From Desulfobacterales bacterium (GTDB lineage: Bacteria; Desulfobacterota; Desulfobacteria; Desulfobacterales; C00003060), in contig DAOVOU010000059.1 in NCBI GenBank assembly GCA_030629475.1, positions 1-8,868 on the forward strand: a stretch of DNA of 8,868 nt, given 5' to 3'. Made by a program: the position numbers and the translations under genes. Shown piece after piece: positions 1 through 5,668 of the stretch. The notes below the pieces were generated by a model. That model saw only the letters and a list, made by a program, of their open reading frames with translations, was not told the DNA's origin and ran no database searches. Each line of letters begins with the position of its first letter. The first letter of the stretch is position 1.

Positions 1-90
1 CCCTACTGCTGGCTCTTGGCAGTGGTGACCATTGCCAGGTCATTTTGAGGCATGAGGGAAATGCGGAATCAAATCGGGAATCGTGTAATC

Positions 91-157
91 GCAGAGCGCA
101 TAGAGCAGAGCGCATAGAGCATAGAGTGAGAAAGCGCCCCGCGCTATGCCCTATGTA
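91..157. repeat. Heptamer word repeat with inverted arm upstream of algC
   Basis: From 91 to 125 there are five consecutive 7-bp units of two kinds, GCAGAGC and GCATAGA, in the order 1-2-1-2-2, followed by a decayed unit. At 144-157 the same word recurs in reverse complement as two 7-bp units beginning CTATG. The 12 bases at 113-124 (CATAGAGCATAG) pair with 144-155 with one mismatch, so the tract can fold into a hairpin with a loop of about 19 nt. A further word series of CCAATGA/CCAATGG type follows at about 174-196, just before the algC ribosome binding site. The tract lies between an unseen upstream gene and algC and codes for nothing recognisable. It resembles the word tracts elsewhere in the window in design but not in sequence, and I see neither the left-end nor the right-end motif of those elements here. 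Confidence 0.75.
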
Positions 158-212
158 CGATCGAGTAACGAGCAACCAATGACCAATGGCCAATGACTGA
201 CCTGGAGGTGCT

Positions 213-1562
213 ATGAATCCTGAAATCTTTAGAGAATATGACATTAGAGGGGTTGTGGACAAGGACTTGACCGACCAGGATGTGGTTTTGATTGGTAAGG
301 CGTTTGGCACCTACCTGCGGGGCGAAAACCGCTCCAAGGTTTGTGTGGGTCGGGACTGCCGTTTGAATTCTGAGAATTACCAACACCTCTTGATTAAAGG
401 GCTTCTTGCCACAGGCTGCGATGTGGTGGATGTCGGCGTCTGTCCTACGCCCGTTTTTTACTTTTCGATCAGGCATTTGAAAAAAGAGGGCGGCATCATG
501 GTCACCGCGAGCCACAACCCCCCTGAGTACAACGGCTTCAAGCTGTGCAGCGGCTATGATAGCCTTTTCGGCGAGCAGATACAGAAGGTGCGACATATCA
601 TTGAGGACAGGACCTTTGCTGAGGGGAGTGGAAGCACGGAGACTGCTGATGTGGTAGCCCCATACAAGAAGGTTCTGGAAGACAATGTCAAGCTTGCCAG
701 ATCTTTGAGGGTAGGAATCGATGCAGGGAACGGCACTGCCGGTGTGGTGGCGCTGCCGATCATACGGGCCTTGGGTTGCGAGGTCTTCGACCTTTATTGC
801 GACATGGATGGAAATTTTCCCAATCATGAACCAGACCCCACGGTGGCAAAGAATATGCAGGATCTGATGAGATTGGTACAGGAAAAAGGGCTTGATGTTG
901 GGATCGGCTATGACGGCGACGGAGATCGAATCGGCGTCATTGACGAGAAAGGCGACATCATATGGGGCGACCAATTGATGATCATGTACGCAAGGGACAT
1001 CCTTTCCCGAAAACCCGGTGCCACGTTCATTTCAGAAGTTAAGTGTTCCCAGACCCTGTATGATGACATAGAAAAACATGGTGGCCGCGCAATTATGTGG
1101 AAGACAGGGCACTCCCTGATCAAGCAGAAGATGAAAGAAGTCAAGGCAGAACTGGCAGGGGAGATGAGCGGGCATATGTTTTTTGCTGACCGATACTTTG
1201 GCTACGATGATGCCATATACGCCTCTTGTCGCCTGTTGGAAATCTTGGCAGAAACAGGAAAGAGTATTACAGAACTGTTAGATGATGTTCCAAGAACCTA
1301 TTCCACCCCTGAAATCCGGGTGCCATGTCCGGATGATAGGAAATTTCAGGTGGTAAAAGATGTGACCGAGTACTTCCGTCAGCGGTATGACATCATTGAT
1401 ATAGACGGGGTACGCATCCTCTTTGAAGATGGTTGGGGTCTGGTTAGGGCTTCCAATACTCAGCCGGTGTTAGTGCTCCGATTTGAAGCCCTTTCACAGA
1501 CACGGCTTTCTGAAATCCAATCGCTGGTGGAGTCGGTGCTGACCGAGATCCGGGAGAGGTGA
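213..1562 (+). CDS. algC: Phosphomannomutase/phosphoglucomutase (AlgC/ManB type)
   Basis: Alpha-D-phosphohexomutase that interconverts the 1- and 6-phosphates of mannose or glucose in the cytoplasm, feeding GDP-mannose and UDP-glucose for polysaccharide and LPS synthesis. At 449 aa it has the usual length and all four family loops: the phosphoserine loop TASHNPP with catalytic Ser100; the metal loop DGDGDR at 234-239; the sugar-specificity loop GEMSGH at 316-321; and the phosphate-binding RASNTQP at 412-418. The N-terminus (FREYDIRG) and stretches such as FPNHEPDP and MWKTGHSLIKQKMKE closely match Pseudomonas AlgC as I remember it, which favours the dual-specificity enzyme over GlmM. The ATG at 213 is preceded by GGAGGTG at 204-210. 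It converges on plsY with a 69-bp gap in which I see no convincing terminator. The exact sugar preference cannot be read from sequence alone. Confidence 0.93.
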   Translation: MNPEIFREYDIRGVVDKDLTDQDVVLIGKAFGTYLRGENRSKVCVGRDCRLNSENYQHLLIKGLLATGCDVVDVGVCPTPVFYFSIRHLKKEGGIMVTASHNPPEYNGFKLCSGYDSLFGEQIQKVRHIIEDRTFAEGSGSTETADVVAPYKKVLEDNVKLARSLRVGIDAGNGTAGVVALPIIRALGCEVFDLYCDMDGNFPNHEPDPTVAKNMQDLMRLVQEKGLDVGIGYDGDGDRIGVIDEKGDIIWGDQLMIMYARDILSRKPGATFISEVKCSQTLYDDIEKHGGRAIMWKTGHSLIKQKMKEVKAELAGEMSGHMFFADRYFGYDDAIYASCRLLEILAETGKSITELLDDVPRTYSTPEIRVPCPDDRKFQVVKDVTEYFRQRYDIIDIDGVRILFEDGWGLVRASNTQPVLVLRFEALSQTRLSEIQSLVESVLTEIRER

Positions 1563-1631
1563 GGTTGCTTGATAAAGCTCGGCATAAATTTTAAGAGATT
1601 GACTTATGAAGAGGTCTTAACAACACTGCCC

Positions 1632-2240
1632 TTATGGGTGGAGTGGTGAGTGTTCTGTTCCTTCAAGTAGCCGCTTGATGTTGTCTGCATGGCGAACGAA
1701 TATGAGCAGAGCCATGATAAGGGCACAGCCTGTTATGGGAACCGAGTGCGTAGCAAGCCATATAGCCCCGGGGAGAATAGCTGACGCAGAAAGAGAACCT
1801 GCTGAGGAGTGTCCCCAGCAGCACAGCACCAAGACGTAAACCAGTACGCAGACCAGGAACACAAAGGGTGAAATGACAAGGAAGCAACCAGCGGCAGTGG
1901 ACACCCCTTTGCCCCCCTTGAAGCCCAAGAATACGGGAAAGAGATGACCGGCAAAGGCTGAAAGGGCTACCAGGCAGACCAACATCTCCCCTTTCCAATC
2001 CGATACCCCTAACCACGAGATCCCCACCAGCACGGGGATGGCACCCTTCAAGAGGTCTCCCCCAAGAGTCATGAGCCCGAGTTTCTTTCCGGCTACCCGA
2101 AACACATTGTAGGCCCCTATGTTTTTGCTGCCGGAGGCCCTCACATCCGCATCGCTAAAGATGCGAGTCAAGATTACACCCCAGGGTACAGAACCCAGAA
2201 GATAGGCAAATGGCAACAAGAGCATGCCCTTGCGGATCAT
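1632..2240 (-). CDS. plsY: Glycerol-3-phosphate acyltransferase PlsY
   Basis: Integral membrane acyltransferase that transfers the acyl group of acyl-phosphate (made by PlsX) to glycerol-3-phosphate, giving lysophosphatidic acid at the start of phospholipid synthesis. The 202-aa product has the family signatures: LLGSVPWG near residues 14-21; R34-x-x-G-S-x-N-x-G-A-x-N45 with R48; DLLKG at 62-66; GHLFPVFLGFKGGKGV at 98-113; and RHADNIKRLLEGTE at 183-196. Hydrophobic segments near residues 5-25, 67-80, 86-104, 118-142 and 155-182 fit the usual multi-span topology. The start at 2240 lacks a clear ribosome binding site. The right-end motif of a dispersed repeat occupies the positions from 8 to 36 nt upstream of the ATG, so the upstream region may have been replaced. 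It lies downstream of bamD on the same strand, separated by an octamer repeat array. Confidence 0.95.
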   Translation of the reverse strand: MIRKGMLLLPFAYLLGSVPWGVILTRIFSDADVRASGSKNIGAYNVFRVAGKKLGLMTLGGDLLKGAIPVLVGISWLGVSDWKGEMLVCLVALSAFAGHLFPVFLGFKGGKGVSTAAGCFLVISPFVFLVCVLVYVLVLCCWGHSSAGSLSASAILPGAIWLATHSVPITGCALIMALLIFVRHADNIKRLLEGTEHSPLHP

Positions 2241-2247
2241 AGCGGTT

Positions 2248-2399
2248 ACGTCTCGGAATTTCCATAACTCATTGAAGGTCCTGCGACTTTAGTCAAGCGG
2301 TCAACCACTCGACCACTCGACCACTCGACCACTCAACTACTCAACTACTCGACCACTCAACTACTCAACTACTCGACCAATTGGGGCGAAGCTCCTAAG
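2248..2399 (-). repeat. Dispersed intergenic element, copy A
   Basis: Read on the minus strand, this element starts with a left-end motif at 2399-2377 (CTTAGGAGCTTCGCCCCAAT, then TGG). It continues into a ten-unit octamer array (2380-2301), a 24-bp spacer, and the right-end motif at 2276-2248, whose 15-bp core GAAATTCCGAGACGT is identical to that in copy B. Over 29 bp the right end matches copy B at 25 positions by my hand alignment. The left end needs small gaps to align with copies B and C but keeps CTTAG, GCTTCGC and CAATTGG in order. The element overlaps the 3' end of bamD and ends 7 bp before the plsY start codon. No open reading frame or transposase is present, so if mobile it would have to be moved by an enzyme encoded elsewhere. 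Confidence 0.65.
2301..2380 (+). repeat. Tandem array of ten 8-bp units
   Basis: Exactly ten octamers in register. The first is TCAACCAC and the last TCGACCAA. Between them run eight units of two types, a = TCGACCAC and b = TCAACTAC, in the order a a a b b a b b. The two types differ at positions 3 and 6, and both positions change together in every complete unit except the first. The array extends into bamD: the stop codon (2369-2371) and the last three codons lie inside it. It has no spacers, so it is not a CRISPR array, and its 8-bp unit would shift the frame if copy number changed within a coding region. Confidence 0.95.
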
Positions 2400-3085
2400 C
2401 TTTTCTTGCGGATAGCGTTATCGATCCGCTTTTGACACAGGGGAATGTACTCAAGGGCCTTACGATGAACCCCCAGGTCCGGGTAAGACCTGAGCACCGT
2501 CTTGAAGCGCTCCAGGGCGGCCTTGTAGTGCTTGGTCTTATAATAGAACATGCCTACATAGAACTCATGTTCAGCCAAGTTTCTGTTACAGACCTTCATG
2601 TGTTTCTCGGCCTTCTTGGCATACGGGCTGGCGGGATACGTGCGGATCAGCCTTTCAAAGGCCTGAAGTGCCTCCTGGGCCATGGTTTGATCTCTGTCGA
2701 TGGTCTGGAGCCGATCAAAATAGCAGCACCCTATCTGATAAACCACATAGGGCACGGCCTCATTCTTGGGATGAAGGCTTTCAAATTCCTCATAGGCAAA
2801 AATGGCTTCTTCGTACTCCTTGCAGTGGTAGTGGGCATCCCCAAGCCTGAGTTCGGCCAATATGGAGTACTGGCTGAACGGATACCAGTCCTTCAGTTTT
2901 TCAAAAAATTCGATAGCCTTTCTGTAATCTTTGTCCCTGAAGGCCTCTGTACCCTCCTCGGCAAGCTCCCTGGCTGTCTTCTCCTCTTTGGCCTGAAACA
3001 AGGCACAACCGAACAGATGCACCGCTATCAATAACATGATAGCGAAATAGGCGCTTAGTAATGAAATTGGTGTTTTTTCTGGCAC
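2369..3085 (-). CDS. bamD: Outer membrane assembly lipoprotein BamD
   Basis: TPR lipoprotein of the beta-barrel assembly machinery, working with BamA at the periplasmic face of the outer membrane to fold outer-membrane proteins. The 238-aa product begins with a signal peptide ending in the lipobox LFGC (Cys27). The +2 residue is Ala, not Asp, which agrees with outer-membrane sorting. TPR-like repeats cover about residues 39-225, with family-typical stretches WYPFSQYSILAELRLGDAHY (67-86) and FESLHPKNEAVPYVVYQIG (101-119). The start is a GTG at 3085. An in-frame TAA lies one codon further upstream, so the frame cannot extend, and no good ribosome binding site is visible. Copy B of the dispersed repeat begins 3 bp upstream of the GTG. 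The final codons and stop lie inside copy A, so the C-terminal tail (about SLGASPQLVE) may be repeat-derived. Confidence 0.93.
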   Translation of the reverse strand: MPEKTPISLLSAYFAIMLLIAVHLFGCALFQAKEEKTARELAEEGTEAFRDKDYRKAIEFFEKLKDWYPFSQYSILAELRLGDAHYHCKEYEEAIFAYEEFESLHPKNEAVPYVVYQIGCCYFDRLQTIDRDQTMAQEALQAFERLIRTYPASPYAKKAEKHMKVCNRNLAEHEFYVGMFYYKTKHYKAALERFKTVLRSYPDLGVHRKALEYIPLCQKRIDNAIRKKSLGASPQLVE

Positions 3086-3088
3086 AAG

Positions 3089-3329
3089 TTAGTTCGCTTC
3101 ACTCACAATTGGAATATTGGAATACTGGAATGATGGAGTAATGGGTTCTGGCAAAATGGGTCATTGGGTTATTGGCAAAACCACTGTTGACAGGCAAGTG
3201 TACAAATGACATACTTCCATTAAGAATCAACATTCCAGTATTCCATCATTCCATCATTCCGGCACAAGGCAAAAATCCAAGCCCCAAAAAAGCATGTACA
3301 TTCAATCGGTTGTAGAAATTCCGAGACGT
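3089..3329 (+). repeat. Dispersed intergenic element, copy B
   Basis: The left-end motif at 3089-3112 (TTAGTTCGC, then TTCACTCACAATTGG) differs from copy C at 2 of 24 positions. It runs into 8-bp words at 3111-3142 (GGAATATT, GGAATACT, GGAATGAT, GGAGTAAT), then weaker words of the same period to about 3174. At 3231-3260 the words return in reverse complement (CATTCCAG, TATTCCAT, CATTCCAT). The 14 bp at 3119-3132 are a perfect inverted match to 3231-3244, giving a hairpin with a loop of about 98 nt. The right-end motif is at 3301-3329, with core GAAATTCCGAGACGT. The element fills nearly the whole gap between bamD and trxB, starting 3 bp from the bamD start codon and ending 26 bp from the trxB stop. 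No coding function was recognised. Confidence 0.75.
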
Positions 3330-3355
3330 TTTATTTATGTTTTGGCTTCTCCGGG

Positions 3356-4267
3356 CTAGGAATCGGCCAGCTTTTTTGCGTATTCTGCGGCCTCGATCCC
3401 TGCCACACACCCTTCGCCCACGGCCTTGGCTATTTGCCATGGCTGTCCAGTAATATCTCCAGCCGCATATAGACCAGGGATGTTGGTTTCCTGTTTCCTG
3501 TTGGTTTCAATAAAACTTACGGTTTCTGCATCAAAGATGGCCCCGAGGTTGGCCGCCAGCTCCAGGGCACCCTTTGCTCCCAGCTCAACAAAGATACCGT
3601 TCACCTTGAGGGTCTCACCATTTTTCAGCAATACCCTTTCTACGTCGTTCGTTCCAATGATTTCCTTAACCCAGGTACCTTGTATGACCTTAACCTGGCT
3701 ATTTCTCAGTTGCTCGTAAAGCGTGTCGGTGATCATAAGTTTCCGGCAGATCAGGTACACAGTCTTGGCATACGACAAGAGGGTTATGGCACCGGTTGTG
3801 GCAGCGCTTTCGTTGCCCACTACCGCCACGTCCAGGCCCCTGTAGAAATTCGCATCGCAATCCACGCAATAGCTCACACCGCGACCCACAAGCCTCTTTT
3901 CTCCTTTCACCCGGAGCTTTTTTCGGGCAACTCCCATAGAAAGGATCAGGGTTCTGGAGGTAAAGGTTTCACCACTTTCTGTAAACAGGCTAAAAAGCTT
4001 ATTCTCATTTTTCGTTTCGATGATATCCTCTTCCAGGAATACCGCGTCAAAGCTTTCAGCCTGCTTCCTGCCGGCTTCAAGCATCTCCTTTCCCGAAATG
4101 AGCTTCTCGGAGCAGCAAAAATTGGCTATGTGGGCCTTGTAAAGACTGCTGTTGCGTGGCTTTCCAAAGACGATAACCTTTGCTTTCTTGCTGGCAGAAT
4201 GGATAGCCGCCTGAAGCCCGCCAGGTCCGCAGCCGATTATGGCCACATCGTACAAATCTTTGGGCAT
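3356..4267 (-). CDS. trxB: Thioredoxin reductase-like flavoprotein, atypical pyridine-nucleotide site
   Basis: FAD-dependent disulfide reductase expected to reduce the thioredoxin encoded just upstream. Over 303 aa it shows the N-terminal FAD site GCGPGG at 12-17, a CVDC redox pair (Cys134/Cys137) in the place of the usual CATC, and the C-terminal FAD motif AAGDITGQPWQIAKA at 268-282. The NAD(P)H domain is unusual. The GxGxxA loop reads GNESAA at 151-156, and the HRRxxxR motif that grips the NADPH phosphate reads CRKLMIT at 174-180. The last Arg is therefore lost and the second Arg is Lys. Two adjacent cysteines (51, 52) sit where ordinary enzymes have an ENYPGF-like segment. It may prefer NADH, ferredoxin or another donor. 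The ATG follows the trxA stop directly with no gap, so the two genes are translationally linked. Confidence 0.85.
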   Translation of the reverse strand: MPKDLYDVAIIGCGPGGLQAAIHSASKKAKVIVFGKPRNSSLYKAHIANFCCSEKLISGKEMLEAGRKQAESFDAVFLEEDIIETKNENKLFSLFTESGETFTSRTLILSMGVARKKLRVKGEKRLVGRGVSYCVDCDANFYRGLDVAVVGNESAATTGAITLLSYAKTVYLICRKLMITDTLYEQLRNSQVKVIQGTWVKEIIGTNDVERVLLKNGETLKVNGIFVELGAKGALELAANLGAIFDAETVSFIETNRKQETNIPGLYAAGDITGQPWQIAKAVGEGCVAGIEAAEYAKKLADS

Positions 4268-4594
4268 TTACAGTGCCTTTTTCACCAATCCTTCGAGGTG
4301 CGATTTTGGCACAGCACCAACGATTTGGTCAACCACCTTTCCGTCCTGGAACAGGATGAGGGTGGGAATAGCCCGAATGCTGTATTGCGTTGGGGTGTTG
4401 GGGCTGTTGTCCACATTGCATCTGGCAAAAACGATGCTATCGCCGTATGCCTCTTCCAATTCCTTCATCACTGGAGCAATGGCCTTGCAGGGGCCGCACC
4501 AGGGTGCCCAGAAATCCACCAGGGCAGGTTTGTCAGCCTTTAATATCTCTGATTCAAAACTGTTGTCATCAACGTCCAAAACACCTTGTCCCAT
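4268..4594 (-). CDS. trxA: Thioredoxin
   Basis: Small cytoplasmic dithiol protein that reduces disulfides in target proteins. It has the classic active site WCGPC (Trp32, Cys33 and Cys36 counted from the chosen start), the cis-proline in RAIPTL (Pro77), and the family's normal length at 108 aa. The frame has two candidate ATGs, at 4600 and 4594. The AAGGAG at 4602-4607 lies 7 nt from the second but only 1 nt from the first, so the second is preferred; the longer form adds Met-Asn. It is the first gene of a trxA-trxB operon, and its TAA is immediately followed by the trxB ATG. A well-placed promoter is at 4650-4679. Further downstream on the same strand lie bamD and plsY, each separated by a repeat element. 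Confidence 0.96.
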   Translation of the reverse strand: MGQGVLDVDDNSFESEILKADKPALVDFWAPWCGPCKAIAPVMKELEEAYGDSIVFARCNVDNSPNTPTQYSIRAIPTLILFQDGKVVDQIVGAVPKSHLEGLVKKAL

Positions 4595-4601
4595 ATTCAT
4601 G

Positions 4602-4607
4602 CTCCTT
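4602..4607 (-). promoter_or_regulatory. Ribosome binding site that decides the trxA start
   Basis: AAGGAG on the minus strand. Its 7-nt spacing to the ATG at 4594 is normal, while the ATG at 4600 would be only 1 nt away. Confidence 0.75.
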
Positions 4608-4649
4608 TGCTAATGATTGCTAAGCCGGCCAGCGATTTCTGTTGGGTCA

Positions 4650-4679
4650 TGTATAAGCACACTGAGTCGGGTTTGTCAA
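4650..4679 (-). promoter_or_regulatory. Sigma70-type promoter for trxA-trxB
   Basis: On the minus strand a perfect -35 box TTGACA (4679-4674) is followed by an 18-bp spacer and a TATACA -10 box (4655-4650). Transcription would start near 4643, giving a leader of about 50 nt before the trxA start at 4594. The promoter is back to back with the tRNA promoter, with 29 bp between the two -35 boxes. Confidence 0.65.
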
Positions 4680-4708
4680 CTTCAAGAAGAATCAATCAGC
4701 CTTTCTCC

Positions 4709-4737
4709 TTGACACCGACATAACAGGGTGTTATTTA
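4709..4737 (+). promoter_or_regulatory. Promoter for the tRNA-Lys/tRNA-Glu unit
   Basis: A perfect TTGACA at 4709-4714 is followed by 17 bp and an AT-rich TATTTA at 4732-4737; an alternative -10, TATACA, at 4736-4741 would need a long 21-bp spacer. Transcription would start about 5-10 nt before the 5' end of tRNA-Lys, as is common for tRNA operons. The -35 box is convincing and the exact -10 is uncertain. Confidence 0.55.
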
Positions 4738-4752
4738 TACAAACTTACATAG

Positions 4753-4828
4753 GGGCCGTTAACTCAGATGGTAGAGTATCTGCCTTTTAAGCAGAGAGTC
4801 GCTGGTTCGAGTCCAGCACGGCCCACCA
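4753..4828 (+). tRNA. tRNA-Lys (anticodon TTT)
   Basis: A full cloverleaf can be drawn. The acceptor stem is GGGCCGT (4753-4759) with ACGGCCC (4818-4824), all seven pairs Watson-Crick. The D stem is ACTC with GAGT. The anticodon stem TCTGC/GCAGA encloses the loop CTTTTAA with anticodon TTT at 4786-4788. The T stem GCTGG/CCAGC has loop TTCGAGT. Discriminator A4825 is followed by an encoded CCA. Only 2 nt separate it from tRNA-Glu, so the two are surely co-transcribed and processed. Confidence 0.97.
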
Positions 4829-4830
4829 AC

Positions 4831-4908
4831 GTCCCCATCGTCTAGCCAGGTCCAGGACACCGGCCTTTCACGCCGGCAGCACCGGTTCAAATCCGGTTGG
4901 GGACGCCA
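4831..4908 (+). tRNA. tRNA-Glu (anticodon TTC)
   Basis: The acceptor stem is GTCCCCA (4831-4837) with TGGGGAC (4898-4904). The anticodon stem CCGGC/GCCGG encloses CTTTCAC with anticodon TTC at 4867-4869. The T arm is ACCGG, TTCAAAT, CCGGT. Discriminator G4905 is followed by an encoded CCA. No terminator hairpin follows, and the next gene starts 27 nt downstream. Confidence 0.97.
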
Positions 4909-4935
4909 AATGATATCAAGAGGTTAGCCATTACC

Positions 4936-5652
4936 ATGGCCAAGAAGAAGCGGGTTACGAGAAAAAAACTCCTGAAAGAGCCGGATGAGTTTCTTACCTT
5001 TTCGGCCAAGGCCATCCAGTTTGTAGCCGACAATCAAAGGCCGGTTTTTGGTGTGGTGATTGGGGTGGTGGCGGTCGCACTGGCCTTTGCCGGATTTCGG
5101 TATTTTTCAAACGTGTCCGAACGGAAGGCTTATGCCATGTTCGAACAGGGACGTCTGTATTATTTGGCTGAAATTTCAGGGGACAAAACAGTGCCAGCTC
5201 AGGAAAAAGCTACCGAGCAATTTGAGAAGGTTATCAGAAAATATCCATCAACCAATGCAGCCGGGTTCAGTCTACTTGTCTATGCAGACATGAGTTATCA
5301 TAGGGGCGACTACCAAAAGGCGATCGAATTATATCAAAAGGCACTCGGGGCTTTTTCAGCGGAACGTTCCATTCAGAAACTTATCTGGGACGGCCTCGCA
5401 TATGCCTATGAAGCGAAAAAAGACTACAAGTCCGCCGCAGAATACTTTCAGAGGATAACACACACTCAAGATGGGTTCGTGAAGGCAGATGCCTATTACA
5501 ATCTCGGACGGATGATGGAGGCCCTGAATCATCAAGAAAAGGCCTATGAAGCCTATAACAAGGTGGTGCAGGCATATCCCGGCTCGATGGGCTTTCAGAT
5601 CGCCAAAGAGAAGGTGGTCCGTCTCAAGGGTCCTGGAGTGGCTTCGGAATAG
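4936..5652 (+). CDS. Membrane-anchored TPR protein, YfgM-like
   Basis: The 238-aa product has a highly basic N-terminus (MAKKKRVTRKKLLKEPDEF), one transmembrane helix at about residues 37-57 and a TPR-rich C-terminal domain (about 88-215), including repeats around YHRGDYQKAIELYQKAL and AYEAKKDYKSAAEYFQRI. By the positive-inside rule the N-terminus is cytoplasmic and the TPR domain periplasmic. This matches the layout of YfgM, a companion of the SecYEG translocon, and related TPR_21-type proteins; the precise role is not proven here. The frame stays open upstream into tRNA-Glu, but the first sensible start is the ATG at 4936, with a weak AAGAGG at 4918-4923, about 12 nt away. It probably shares a transcript with the two tRNAs. 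It converges on the deacetylase gene with a 16-bp gap. Confidence 0.85.
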   Translation: MAKKKRVTRKKLLKEPDEFLTFSAKAIQFVADNQRPVFGVVIGVVAVALAFAGFRYFSNVSERKAYAMFEQGRLYYLAEISGDKTVPAQEKATEQFEKVIRKYPSTNAAGFSLLVYADMSYHRGDYQKAIELYQKALGAFSAERSIQKLIWDGLAYAYEAKKDYKSAAEYFQRITHTQDGFVKADAYYNLGRMMEALNHQEKAYEAYNKVVQAYPGSMGFQIAKEKVVRLKGPGVASE

Positions 5653-5668
5653 GTTAAGGCTTCAATAC

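Noticed and set aside
1..48. Open frame ending at TGA 46-48 that could be the C-terminus of an upstream gene (PYCWLLAVVTIARSF)
   Set aside because: Fifteen residues are too few to assign; plausible as a membrane protein tail but not supportable as a feature.
144..974. 276-codon minus-strand frame opposite algC
   Set aside because: Shadow of the algC coding strand; no family features and no ribosome binding site, while algC is certain.
1591..1620. TTAAGA/TCTTAA inverted pair between algC and plsY as a terminator
   Set aside because: Only six AT-rich pairs, an 18-nt loop and no T-run; not a credible intrinsic terminator.
2301..2380. Octamer array as a CRISPR array
   Set aside because: Units are 8 bp and contiguous with no spacers; no cas genes nearby.
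2432..3034. 200-codon plus-strand frame opposite bamD
   Set aside because: Antisense shadow of the clearly conserved BamD coding sequence.
3680..4543. 287-codon plus-strand frame across trxB and trxA
   Set aside because: Antisense to two well-supported genes; translation resembles no protein I know.
4897..4935. Upstream TTG start for the TPR gene inside tRNA-Glu
   Set aside because: It would place the coding start in the tRNA acceptor stem; the ATG at 4936 begins the expected basic N-terminus.
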